Made by a program: the position numbers and the translations under genes
The notes under the pieces: model-generated
The model's input: the letters and a program-made list of their open reading frames with translations, nothing else
Databases searched by the model: none
Told to the model about the DNA's origin: nothing
Source: Nostoc sp. T09
Lineage (GTDB): Bacteria; Cyanobacteriota; Cyanobacteriia; Cyanobacteriales; Nostocaceae
DNA: 47,627 bases
Direction of reading: 5' to 3'
Assembly: GCF_002154695.1 (NCBI RefSeq)
Contig: NZ_MTAV01000015.1
Coordinates: forward strand, 1 to 47,627
Part shown: piece by piece, positions 35,910-43,844 of the stretch
How positions within the stretch are numbered: the stretch's first letter is position 1
Layout of the letters: the number at the start of each line of letters is the position of its first letter

Positions 35910-35978
35910 CTCTGCGTTCTCTGCGCCTCTGCGGTTAGAAAATAATTTTTGAACCACAGAGACGCGGGGACACAGAGG
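35910..35978. repeat. Inverted repeat of the ACCACAGAGAC family inside the operon
   Basis: Left arm about 35910-35936 (CTCTGCGTTCTCTGCGCC...) and right arm about 35951-35978 (GAACCACAGAGACGCGG...) are imperfect reverse complements. The sequence is related to the arms around the GxxExxY gene at 26465-26910. Here it sits between the VWA and MoxR genes without any reading frame, and as RNA would form a long hairpin inside the transcript. Confidence 0.75.
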
Positions 35979-35985
35979 TAAGAAG

Positions 35986-37410
35986 TTAATTAACAATTAC
36001 TTTTTTTAATTCCTGAATTAACTTCTTCGGACTACTAGTTAAAATTGGCATACCTAACTCCTTCAACTTGTCGCGGAACCATTGATTAACGCTGAAATAT
36101 CCCGAACTTGTCACCGCCCCCACCGGAATAAAATGTAATCCTGACTCCTTCAACGATTTAATATAGTCAAATAAAACTTGGTCGCTACCACCTTCGTAAA
36201 AGTCAGAAATTAACACCAGCGCCGTATTCTTTGGCTCTAAAATCTTTTGTGCGGCTTCTTGCAATGCTGCGTAAATATGCGTTCCCCCACCTAAGTTAGT
36301 TCGCAACAGCACTTCAAAGGGGTCATGTACCCAAGCTGTTAAATCAATTACTTGAGTATCAAACGCTAACAAATGCACTTCCACATTGGGAAGTCCGGCA
36401 AAAATAGAAGCCAGGATAGTACACTGTACCATCGCATCAACCATTGAACCCGATTGGTCAACGACTACAATCATGCGAGTTGGTGTTTTTTTCTTGGCTG
36501 TATGGTGGTAGTACAGTCTATCGACAAATAATCTTTGTTCTTCTGGGTTCCAGTTGGTGAGATTCTTCCAAATTGTCCGCTTTAAATCTAAGTTGCGAAA
36601 TATCCGCTTTGGTGGTAATGAATAATCAATTTTACCCGCCACTGCTTGCGCTACTTGTAACCGCAGCACTTGGGCTAGTTCGTCTACATACTCCTGAATC
36701 AACCTTTTGGCGTTTTTCAGCGCATTTCCTGACAAGTTCGCTTTTTCGCGTAATAATTGTTCCACCAAAGCCATTGATGGCGTTAGTTGACTGGCTAATC
36801 TGTCATCTTTGAGAACTTCGTGCAAAGCCATGCGGTGAATTAATTCACCTTCCAAAGCTTTGAGGATGGCGCGTAGTTGTTCTTCTGTAACGGTAAAACC
36901 GCCACCGCTACCAGAACCCGCACCCATACCGCCACCATTGTTACCACTACCTTGATTTTGATTACCTGGATTTTTCCCAATACTTGGCCCGTTTCCACGC
37001 AAACTTCCTGGTTGACATCCTAAGGCTTGTTCTAAAAATCCTACATCTTTCAACCACTGGGCGTATTGTTGGGCGGTGACAACTCCTGTTTGGGTGTTGG
37101 GGCCGAAAGAATTTAGCAGTAATTTGGAGAAAACTAAGGCGCGGCGGAGGGTGGCGGTTTCTGCTTTGGTTGCTGTGTCGTCTTGAGGAATAATTGGATT
37201 CTTAAAATCTGCTTCTAATTCTGGGTAGCGGTGCAGTAAGTTTTCAATACTAATATTAGGGTCGAGGATTAATTGCGGTAAACTCAACTCGCTGACAACT
37301 TCAGTCGCCATGTGTTCAAAATTTGCACCCTGTTCGCTGAAGCCAAACATACTGGTTAGCAAGCGCCAGTATACAACTTGACGGCGTTGGGAAATTTGCT
37401 CTGTATCCAT
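35986..37410 (-). CDS. VWA domain protein partner of the MoxR ATPase
   Basis: A 474-residue soluble protein. The C-terminal half is a von Willebrand A domain with a complete metal-ion site: Asp318-x-Ser320-x-Ser322 in VVDQSGSM, a Thr in NLGGGTHIY and an Asp in LISDFYEGG. The N-terminal half is helical, with a glycine/asparagine-rich low-complexity linker near residues 145-170. VWA proteins of this sort dock a substrate to the MoxR ATPase. It has a GAGG ribosome site and starts 10 bases after the preceding gene. Confidence 0.9.
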   Translation of the reverse strand: MDTEQISQRRQVVYWRLLTSMFGFSEQGANFEHMATEVVSELSLPQLILDPNISIENLLHRYPELEADFKNPIIPQDDTATKAETATLRRALVFSKLLLNSFGPNTQTGVVTAQQYAQWLKDVGFLEQALGCQPGSLRGNGPSIGKNPGNQNQGSGNNGGGMGAGSGSGGGFTVTEEQLRAILKALEGELIHRMALHEVLKDDRLASQLTPSMALVEQLLREKANLSGNALKNAKRLIQEYVDELAQVLRLQVAQAVAGKIDYSLPPKRIFRNLDLKRTIWKNLTNWNPEEQRLFVDRLYYHHTAKKKTPTRMIVVVDQSGSMVDAMVQCTILASIFAGLPNVEVHLLAFDTQVIDLTAWVHDPFEVLLRTNLGGGTHIYAALQEAAQKILEPKNTALVLISDFYEGGSDQVLFDYIKSLKESGLHFIPVGAVTSSGYFSVNQWFRDKLKELGMPILTSSPKKLIQELKKVIVN

Positions 37411-37420
37411 GATTTTTTCC

Positions 37421-38806
37421 TCAACCCTTACGCAGTAGTCGGCTAGAACGTTCTTGCAGAATTCCCACGACGCTACCTTTGATTGAATCTTTCTTGGAAA
37501 TTACTGACGCTGCGGTTTGTCCTGTATATATTGTTTTGTTTTTAACTGTCACCGCTAAAGGTTGAACTGTCCATTTCCCTGCATCAAAGCGCAATAGGCC
37601 GAAGATTTGCTGAGATTTGGCGATCGCATCTAAATTGAGTTCTGATAAACTGCTGATACGTTCGGTGGCAATGCTAAGTTCTCCTGCATCACCCCAATTT
37701 AAAACTATATCTTCATCATTTTTGATGACTTTATACTTACTGAGAAATATCGGTTCGGCAAGTTGGATGGGATGGCGATCGCTCGCTGCAACTGTAGAAT
37801 AAACTAGGCTATTCGCTGGGTTCTCAGCGAAAAATTTCTCTGCACGCTGCATCAAATTATAATTTTGACCAAGTTCTGCTTTACCTTGCCACAGTAAATC
37901 TCCGGTGGGCAGCAAAGGTACATCTTTGATTTGCAGTATCCGAGTTTGCGCGAAAGCATCAAGCAAAGCAGTTGCATTGGGAAATAATAACCAAATTTGC
38001 TCGTTATTGATTGCATCTACTTTGTAAGCTGACTGGGTAACTCGCACCAACTGAGTTTGATTATTTGCATCTAACAACCCGTAAGCTGTAAAGCTAACTA
38101 AATTCGCGTGTTGGCGTAAATCTAAACCTAAAATTTCTAAGTTTCCCGATATTGGCTGCGATTTTGGTAAATTAGGCGATCGCAAAGTCCCTACCATCGC
38201 CTGCATCCACAAATCAACCCAACGGTATGCAGGAATTGCTTGGCTATCAACAACCGGGACATTACGCATCAATTCATTAAAATATCCCGTCAGTATTGCA
38301 GCTTGTCGTATTAATAAAGGTTCCGCTTGAATTTGTTCCAGCGTCCCCGCAAAATGAACCAAGGTTGCTGTATCCAAACGTCCATACCCGACTAAAGCAA
38401 GTTCCATTAACCAGTGACGCACACTTGCTAATAGAACATTGACATTATTCGGTGCTTCGCTGGATTCTTCCAACTGCGCTTCAGCTATTTCCCCACGCCC
38501 TAACAAACTTCGCACTTGAGATTGTAATGTATCAAATAGCGCTCCTTGAATTGAAGCGCGGGCACTAGCTAAAACGGAAAAATGCTTATCTACAAACTCA
38601 TTGGAGCTAATTGCCACAACAGCATTAGCCAATGATTGCTGTAGTGGTGTGCCAGTAAATACCCGAACTAAACCCTGCAAAGTCTGGAGATGTTGATCGT
38701 CTAGATTGGCAAAGCCAGTAATAAAACACTCATCTAAACCAGCAATCAACTCTAATACTACTTGATTGCTTTCGCCTAATGGATGCAACGCGCCAGGAAA
38801 AGCCAT
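37421..38806 (-). CDS. Unassigned 461-residue protein of the MoxR/VWA cluster
   Basis: No family was recognised. The N-terminal ~250 residues look helical; the remainder is mixed with more beta strand. No membrane segment, signal peptide, or obvious catalytic motif is visible. Its place, two bases after the SWIM gene stop and ten before the VWA gene, ties it to the cluster, where it may be an adaptor or the substrate-recognition part. ATG 38806 is chosen; the longer reading starts with a TTG inside the upstream gene. Confidence 0.7.
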   Translation of the reverse strand: MAFPGALHPLGESNQVVLELIAGLDECFITGFANLDDQHLQTLQGLVRVFTGTPLQQSLANAVVAISSNEFVDKHFSVLASARASIQGALFDTLQSQVRSLLGRGEIAEAQLEESSEAPNNVNVLLASVRHWLMELALVGYGRLDTATLVHFAGTLEQIQAEPLLIRQAAILTGYFNELMRNVPVVDSQAIPAYRWVDLWMQAMVGTLRSPNLPKSQPISGNLEILGLDLRQHANLVSFTAYGLLDANNQTQLVRVTQSAYKVDAINNEQIWLLFPNATALLDAFAQTRILQIKDVPLLPTGDLLWQGKAELGQNYNLMQRAEKFFAENPANSLVYSTVAASDRHPIQLAEPIFLSKYKVIKNDEDIVLNWGDAGELSIATERISSLSELNLDAIAKSQQIFGLLRFDAGKWTVQPLAVTVKNKTIYTGQTAASVISKKDSIKGSVVGILQERSSRLLRKG

Positions 38807-38808
38807 GA

Positions 38809-39279
38809 TTATATGAACCAACTCATTTCAGGTAGCGGAGAATTTGACGTTTCCAATTCCAGGTAGCGTAGGTAATTTAAAAAGCGGCTGAAAACTTCAC
38901 TTGCAGGCTCTTTTTTTACCGTACCGCGACGGTTGATAATGTCAACAAGAGAATTAATCTGGCTAACATCACCCGGAACTTTGAGATAATTGATTACTTG
39001 GTCAATACCGTAAGCTGCGATCGCTTCCTTCATCACAGCTTGCAAATGCTTACAGGGATAGCCTCCCAAACCCCCACAAGGACGGTTATTATTTGTACTG
39101 CAATAAAAATCTAGCGTCCCCGTTTCAAAAAAAGAAACGTAAACCCTTTCAATATCAGAACCGCTAGAAACAACTCCTTGCAATCGATTATTGAATAGCT
39201 CAACAAAGGGAACCTGCTTAATATCCCGCTTTGTCGCAGCATTTTTCTGGCTGGAAGCTAGAAACGATGAATCAGGCAT
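38809..39279 (-). CDS. SWIM-type zinc-finger protein
   Basis: A protein of about 156 residues. The central segment FYCSTNNNRPCGGLGGYPCKHL fits a SWIM-like Cys-x-Cys...Cys-x-His zinc site with a longer first spacer. It is short for the family and has no helicase or transposase part. It opens the leftward cluster of SWIM, unknown, VWA and MoxR genes. The start is uncertain: ATG 39279 is used, but TTG at 39321 has comparable support. A role in binding DNA or protein is usual for SWIM domains. Confidence 0.72.
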   Translation of the reverse strand: MPDSSFLASSQKNAATKRDIKQVPFVELFNNRLQGVVSSGSDIERVYVSFFETGTLDFYCSTNNNRPCGGLGGYPCKHLQAVMKEAIAAYGIDQVINYLKVPGDVSQINSLVDIINRRGTVKKEPASEVFSRFLNYLRYLELETSNSPLPEMSWFI

Positions 39280-39848
39280 AACGTAATTAATCCCAATTTG
39301 GCGAAACTTTGAAATCGTCAAATAATCCGTGAGAACGTTAGCAAAATCTATGATTTAAAATCGAGAATCCAACATGATATTAGCCCACTTACCATGCTCA
39401 TCTGTAAATTTTACATATAGCCACCATAAAAATACGTAAATTCCTGTCTCTTTGCAAAAGTTATTATTTGGGCGGAATGGCAATAGGCGATGTCTAGCTT
39501 ACGCACTTGCAAATCTAAAATCTCTAAGGAAAACGCATCTAAAAATCAAGCACTCGCTTTCTAGCTTGTTTTATGCTTACGAGTCCTTGTTAAAAAACTT
39601 TGAGAGTAGCCATAATTTTTGATTGGATTTGACCCAACATAAATTGGAATTACCGAGTATCACCTCAGCTTTCCTATTACTCTAAGTAGATAAAAATAGG
39701 AAATCAAAAAAAGCAATAACGGTCAACTATCAATACTGACAGCCAATTGCAATCAAAAGTAGTATATGTCATTGCCACCCTAACGCTTTGTAGGGCAACA
39801 ATCTCATCAATTTTTAGATAATAAAACAGATAGTAACTTAGTAGAGAT

Positions 39849-40064
39849 TTAAGTCAATTTATAAAAGATATTAGGATCTAAATCAGGAGGAAATGCAAAA
39901 ACTTCTTTACCTGATAAAATTATTGTTTTTTGGTAAAGTGCAACTGCTTTTAACAGATAACAGTGCTTAATTGGCACCCATTGTTCATCATTGTGAAAAT
40001 AGATGACAACACGTTCTGATGAGTACTTTTCTAGTGGTAAAGAAGTTTTCCAAGGAGAAATCAT
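39849..40064 (-). CDS. Possible small hypothetical protein
   Basis: A 71-residue open frame with a protein-like mix of residues (ERVVIYFHNDEQW, LSGKEVFAFPPDLDP). It has no recognised family and no good ribosome site. It lies in an otherwise gene-poor region and may be a remnant. Confidence 0.3.
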   Translation of the reverse strand: MISPWKTSLPLEKYSSERVVIYFHNDEQWVPIKHCYLLKAVALYQKTIILSGKEVFAFPPDLDPNIFYKLT

Positions 40065-40284
40065 TTTTTGTTACTAAAGAAAGTTTTAAATAATACATTA
40101 ATAGTAATTATAAAATGAGTATTTTCTGGATTATAATTAGCAAAACTATCTAAAGTAGCAATTTATATATATCAAAAGACGTAAATTTAAGCTGTTGTTA
40201 AATGATATATATTTGGCAACCTAACTAAGTAGCTTGAATTAATATAGCAATCCGATTTGATTACTGAAATTATTTACGTAGGGA

Positions 40285-40310
40285 GGGAACAGGGAACAGG
40301 GAACAGGGAA
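40285..40310 (+). repeat. Heptanucleotide repeat GGGAACA, 3.7 copies
   Basis: Tandem GGGAACA units of the short tandemly repeated class known from heterocystous cyanobacteria. The reverse-complement repeat occurs at 43361-43393, on the far side of the second transketolase gene. Confidence 0.85.
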
Positions 40311-40427
40311 GAAGGAATAAAAGTGTACTGAGTTTTTTTCAAAAATCAAATATGAGTCCTATATAATAACTACTTATTTAAAGATTGTGTTCCTTACCAA
40401 TTAATATCTTTTTGCAGTTTGGTATTT

Positions 40428-40585
40428 GCATCGCTCTGCAATGTTAATGCATCGCCCTGCAATGTTAATGCATCAACCTGCAATGCTAATGCATCGCCCT
40501 GCAATGTTAATGCATCGACTTGCAATGTTAATGCATCGACTTGCAATGTTAATGCATCGACTGCAATGCAAATGCATCGACAGAC
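40428..40585 (+). repeat. Array of about seven 21-bp tandem repeats
   Basis: Six 21-bp units (starting 40428, 40449, 40470, 40491, 40512, 40533) are followed by one 20-bp unit and a partial copy. Each reads GCATCGNNNTGCAATGTTAAT with few changes. Because 21 is divisible by three, a long open frame runs through them, but I regard it as non-coding. There are no spacers, so this is not CRISPR. Confidence 0.9.
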
Positions 40586-40595
40586 AAATTATATT

Positions 40596-40620
40596 GCCCG
40601 CAAGCTTCTAGCCTGCGGGC
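40596..40620. terminator. G+C-rich hairpin at the 3' side of the second transketolase
   Basis: GCCCGCAAGC (40596-40605) pairs with GCCTGCGGGC (40611-40620) with one mismatch and a five-base loop. It lies 60 bases past the stop of the leftward transketolase and could end its transcript; TGTCTGTCG rather than a T-run follows on that strand. It also matches the form of a dispersed repeat. Confidence 0.45.
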
Positions 40621-40680
40621 GGTTGTTGAGTGTCCGAGAGAACTATATTTTTGCCAGTGTTAACAAGGACATCATGGATG

Positions 40681-42579
40681 TTATTCTGTTGGCACCCAAG
40701 TGGCTTGTTGAACAAGCGATCGCACTGCTTCGACAATGGCATCGGCATCAATGTGGGCGGCATGAAGTAGTTCTTCAGGAGTGCCCGATCCTGGCATATC
40801 CTGTACTGCTAGCTTGACAAAGTTTAGTGGCAATTCACCATAGCTGGGAGCAGCACCTACACCTACAAAAGCATCAAGAACAGCAGCACCTAGCCCGCCT
40901 TCACTCCAGTGGTCTTCTACTACAACGAGTTTGCCATCGGTGTCACGGGCGGCTTGGTGTAGGGTTACAGCATCAATTGGCTTGAGAGAGTAAGCATCGA
41001 TGATACGCACTGCAATGTCTTCCTGTTTCAGGCGATCGTAAGCTTTGAGAGCTTCATGTACTGTAATCCCGGCTGCAATCACTGCAACTTGATCGCGATC
41101 GGAACTGCGAACGACTTTGCTACCACCAACTGCAAAATCTTCATCAGCCTGATAGAGAACAGGTGTGCTTTCACGGGTTGTCCGCAGATAGACAATGCCA
41201 TCAAGATCTACCATTTCGGCTACAAGTTTGGCGGTTTGATTAGCATCGCAGGGGTAAAGCACGGTGCTGCTCCAAACTGCGCGCAAACAAGCTAAATCTT
41301 CCAATGCCATTTGGGAAGGGCCATCTTGACCAATTGAAACTCCCGCATGGGAACCAACAAGTTTAATATCAGCACGAGAGATCGCAGCCATGCGGATAAA
41401 ATCGTAAGCTCGACTTAAGAACGCTGCAAAGGTGGAAGCAAAAGGTTTGTATTGGCGCACTTGTAATCCTACTGCTGCGGCTACCATTTGCTGCTCGGCA
41501 ATGTACATCTCAAAATAGCGATCGGGGTAAGCTTTGGCAAACTCTTCGGCGTAGGTGGAGTTGCTCACTTCTCCATCTAAAGCAACCACATCCGGTCGAG
41601 ATGCGCCTAAAGCTTTCAAAGCATCCCCGTAAGCTTTACGAGTTGCAACTAAATCACCTTCTTGGTAAACGGGAAGCTGGAGAGCATGAGTTTGAGCAGT
41701 TGTAGCTGTTTGAACCTCCGAGTTCGGTTGTTCAACCTGAATAATTATTTGGCGTTCTCCTCCCAATTCAGCGATCGCATTCTTGGCGTCATCGGGTTTT
41801 AATGCTTTACCATGCCAACCGCCAATATCTTCTAAATGGGCCACACCCTTACCCTTCTTTGTCCGAGCCACAATAAGTGTGGGAAAATCGAGGTTATCAA
41901 CTGCTTCTGCGTAGGCTTGGTCAATCTCTTCTAAGTTGTGACCGTCGATTTCAATAGCCTTCCAGCCAAAAGCCCGAGCGCGATCGCAGTAAACTTGAGT
42001 GTTGCAACCTAACATTGTTTCGCCGCGCTGCCCCAAGCGGTTGACATCAAGGATGGCGATTAAATTTGCCAGTTTGTAGTGTGTGGCGTGTTCAAAAGCT
42101 TCCCAAATTGAACCTTCTGCCATTTCACTATCCCCAAGCAAAACCCAAGTATGATATGGTAGCTTGTCTAAATATTCGCCAGCTAAAGCAACGCCAACGG
42201 CGATGGGTAATCCTTGACCAAGTGAACCAGTTGCCACATCTGCCCAAGGTAGTACTGGGGTGGGATGCCCTTCTAAGCGACTGCCATACTTTCGCAGTGA
42301 CATCAACTCGCGATCGTCAATTACTCCTGCCGCGCGATACATTGCATACAATAGCGGTGCTGCGTGTCCTTTTGAGAAGATGAGGTGGTCGTTGTTGCGA
42401 TCGCGTGGATTGCTGAAGTCGTAGCGGAGATACTTCGCCAGCAACACTGCCATCAAGTCAGCAGCAGACATAGAAGAAGTGGGATGACCCGATCCGGCAG
42501 CCGTGGTAGCACGAATACTATCAACCCGCAATTGTTGTGCTAACTCATGCCATGCTTGCAATTGTTCAACGGTAGCCAT
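40681..42579 (-). CDS. Transketolase, animal-like type
   Basis: A 632-residue transketolase on one chain. It is closer in pattern to animal TKT (about 620 residues) than to the tktA at 15581: it shares DSIRATTAAGSGHPTSSMSA, FSKGHAAPLLYA, DVATGSLGQGL, ILDVNRLGQRGE, YIAEQQMVAAAVG and GSHAGVSIGQDGPSQMALEDLA with it. ThDP site GDSEMAEGS and catalytic Glu in IAEQ are present. It should exchange two-carbon units between sugar phosphates. A GGAG ribosome site precedes ATG 42579. It is isolated between long non-coding regions flanked by inverted heptamer repeats; function as a second, perhaps conditional, transketolase is inferred. Confidence 0.92.
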   Translation of the reverse strand: MATVEQLQAWHELAQQLRVDSIRATTAAGSGHPTSSMSAADLMAVLLAKYLRYDFSNPRDRNNDHLIFSKGHAAPLLYAMYRAAGVIDDRELMSLRKYGSRLEGHPTPVLPWADVATGSLGQGLPIAVGVALAGEYLDKLPYHTWVLLGDSEMAEGSIWEAFEHATHYKLANLIAILDVNRLGQRGETMLGCNTQVYCDRARAFGWKAIEIDGHNLEEIDQAYAEAVDNLDFPTLIVARTKKGKGVAHLEDIGGWHGKALKPDDAKNAIAELGGERQIIIQVEQPNSEVQTATTAQTHALQLPVYQEGDLVATRKAYGDALKALGASRPDVVALDGEVSNSTYAEEFAKAYPDRYFEMYIAEQQMVAAAVGLQVRQYKPFASTFAAFLSRAYDFIRMAAISRADIKLVGSHAGVSIGQDGPSQMALEDLACLRAVWSSTVLYPCDANQTAKLVAEMVDLDGIVYLRTTRESTPVLYQADEDFAVGGSKVVRSSDRDQVAVIAAGITVHEALKAYDRLKQEDIAVRIIDAYSLKPIDAVTLHQAARDTDGKLVVVEDHWSEGGLGAAVLDAFVGVGAAPSYGELPLNFVKLAVQDMPGSGTPEELLHAAHIDADAIVEAVRSLVQQATWVPTE

Positions 42580-42868
42580 GATTAATCTCCTACAAAAATA
42601 GGGGCTAGGGGATGAGAAATCTTCACATTCAGAGAAAGAGCTTAGAGCCAGGTTGAATACGCCTCAGAAAGCACGCAATGATTTCAGTACTTGCCTTTTT
42701 GAGTCTGTCTTTTAAATTTATGTGTTGCATATTTAGCCTTTAACAACACAATTGCTATCTCAAAACTTTGAATTTCTGACTTATCCTAAATAACGAAAAT
42801 AATCTTCATTCTCTGAATTTAGCTAATACCAATTCACGAAAATCCTGATCCACATAAATTTTTCGTAG

Positions 42869-42889
42869 GGGTTTAGCATTGCTAAACCC
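42869..42889. repeat. Palindrome GGGTTTAGC/GCTAAACCC
   Basis: A perfect 9-bp stem with the loop ATT. It is of the kind scattered through Nostoc intergenic DNA. No gene end lies near, so it is not an obvious terminator. Confidence 0.7.
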
Positions 42890-43360
42890 GGAAGCGCGTA
42901 TTTGTATCATTATTTAGGTGAAATGGTATAAGAATAAGAATCCTAAATTATTTGTGAAAAACTTAAGCAGTGTATGGTTGACAGCGCCCACCATATTTAC
43001 TTGTATTTCAAAAATCAATAGGAAGCCCATCGCATACACATCGTAGTTAAGAGGTGCGATTGTTTCCTCTAACAAATGGTAGAGTAATCAGGTATAAATT
43101 CTCTAATTAAGCAAATACCCAGCAAATCCAAATCAACTTACAGAAATATCCTCATTGCTTAAGCATTCCTGTCTGTAAACAACTTTAGATGGAGCAAGCC
43201 AGATTAATGTTTAATAAATTATGTAATAAAAATTACTATTAAAAACACAAATAGGTTAAAGATTAATAGTAAAAGTAGCAAGCTCATTCTTAACCTCAAA
43301 ATCTTCAGAATGAATGAGCTATAGAGCAATACAGTTCAGATAAGCCTGTTTTTTCTCCCC

Positions 43361-43393
43361 TTCCTGTTCCCTGTTCCCTGTTCCCTGTTCCCT
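43361..43393 (-). repeat. Heptanucleotide repeat TGTTCCC, about 4.6 copies
   Basis: Tandem TGTTCCC units, the reverse complement of the GGGAACA array at 40285-40310. The two arrays thus lie in inverted orientation about 3 kb apart, around the second transketolase gene. Confidence 0.85.
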
Positions 43394-43437
43394 CGCCTCC
43401 ACACAGGAATTTTCTTAACTTAACCGTATAGAGCTAA

Positions 43438-43602
43438 TTACCACAACATCATCGGCAAACCAGCAATTACAGAAGCAATACCTGTCCAAATCGAAAAGCG
43501 CCCAATATCTGCTTCATCTAATGCAACGCCCATTTGAGCGATCGCTGCCAATAATGCTGCCAATATAACTATAAACAAGCTGGCATATCCCAAGTTAATC
43601 AT
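43438..43602 (-). CDS. 54-residue small membrane protein
   Basis: A short gene that starts at ATG 43602 and ends at TAA 43438. A GAGG ribosome site sits eight bases before the ATG. The protein has a hydrophobic helix at about 4-24 (YASLFIVILAALLAAIA), a polar turn with LDEADIGRF, and a second hydrophobic helix at about 38-54 ending in Trp. No family was recognised. The good ribosome site and clean two-helix pattern make it a likely real gene despite its size. Confidence 0.65.
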   Translation of the reverse strand: MINLGYASLFIVILAALLAAIAQMGVALDEADIGRFSIWTGIASVIAGLPMMLW

Positions 43603-43844
43603 GATTCATCCTCATCATTTCATGACATTTCTGGCTTTTCAGAGTATTTGCATTTCAAATAATCAATACTCTAACCTCATAAAATAATGGCAATTATTTT
43701 CTCTAACTTCTGCTATACGGATGGCAAATTCTCTATTTCTTTCTATTTAAAGAAAGAGATTGATGTTAAGTTAAGTTAGTGGTGATTAGCACAAAAATTC
43801 TAGAAACTAGCGTTAAGAAGCAGGCTGTTATTTAGGTATCAAGA

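Larger units (their letters stand above)
39280..40680. other. Long intergenic stretch with tandem repeats
   Basis: About 1.4 kb, AT-rich. It contains one weak small reading frame (39849-40064, minus), a heptanucleotide repeat at 40285-40310, an array of 21-bp repeats at 40428-40585 and a hairpin at 40596-40620. A leftward open stretch ending at about 39358 could be a decayed gene, as it lacks an upstream Met. I recognise nothing else. Confidence 0.5.
42580..43437. other. Intergenic region upstream of the second transketolase
   Basis: These 858 AT-rich bases contain no gene that I can support. They include a perfect 9-bp inverted repeat, GGGTTTAGC/GCTAAACCC, at 42869-42889, and the heptamer array at 43361-43393. 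A text AATACCAATT at about 42830 recurs at about 21851 and 47572 and may mark ends of small dispersed elements. Confidence 0.5.

Noticed and set aside
39358-39500. Leftward open stretch with protein-like end (KFTDEHGKWANIM)
   Set aside because: No usable start codon upstream before an in-frame stop; at most a gene remnant.
40428-40585. CRISPR array
   Set aside because: Units are contiguous with no unique spacers, and no cas genes are present.
40419-40817. 132-codon open frame through the 21-bp repeats
   Set aside because: The frame stays open only because 21 is a multiple of three; the peptide is low complexity and the end overlaps the transketolase gene in antisense.
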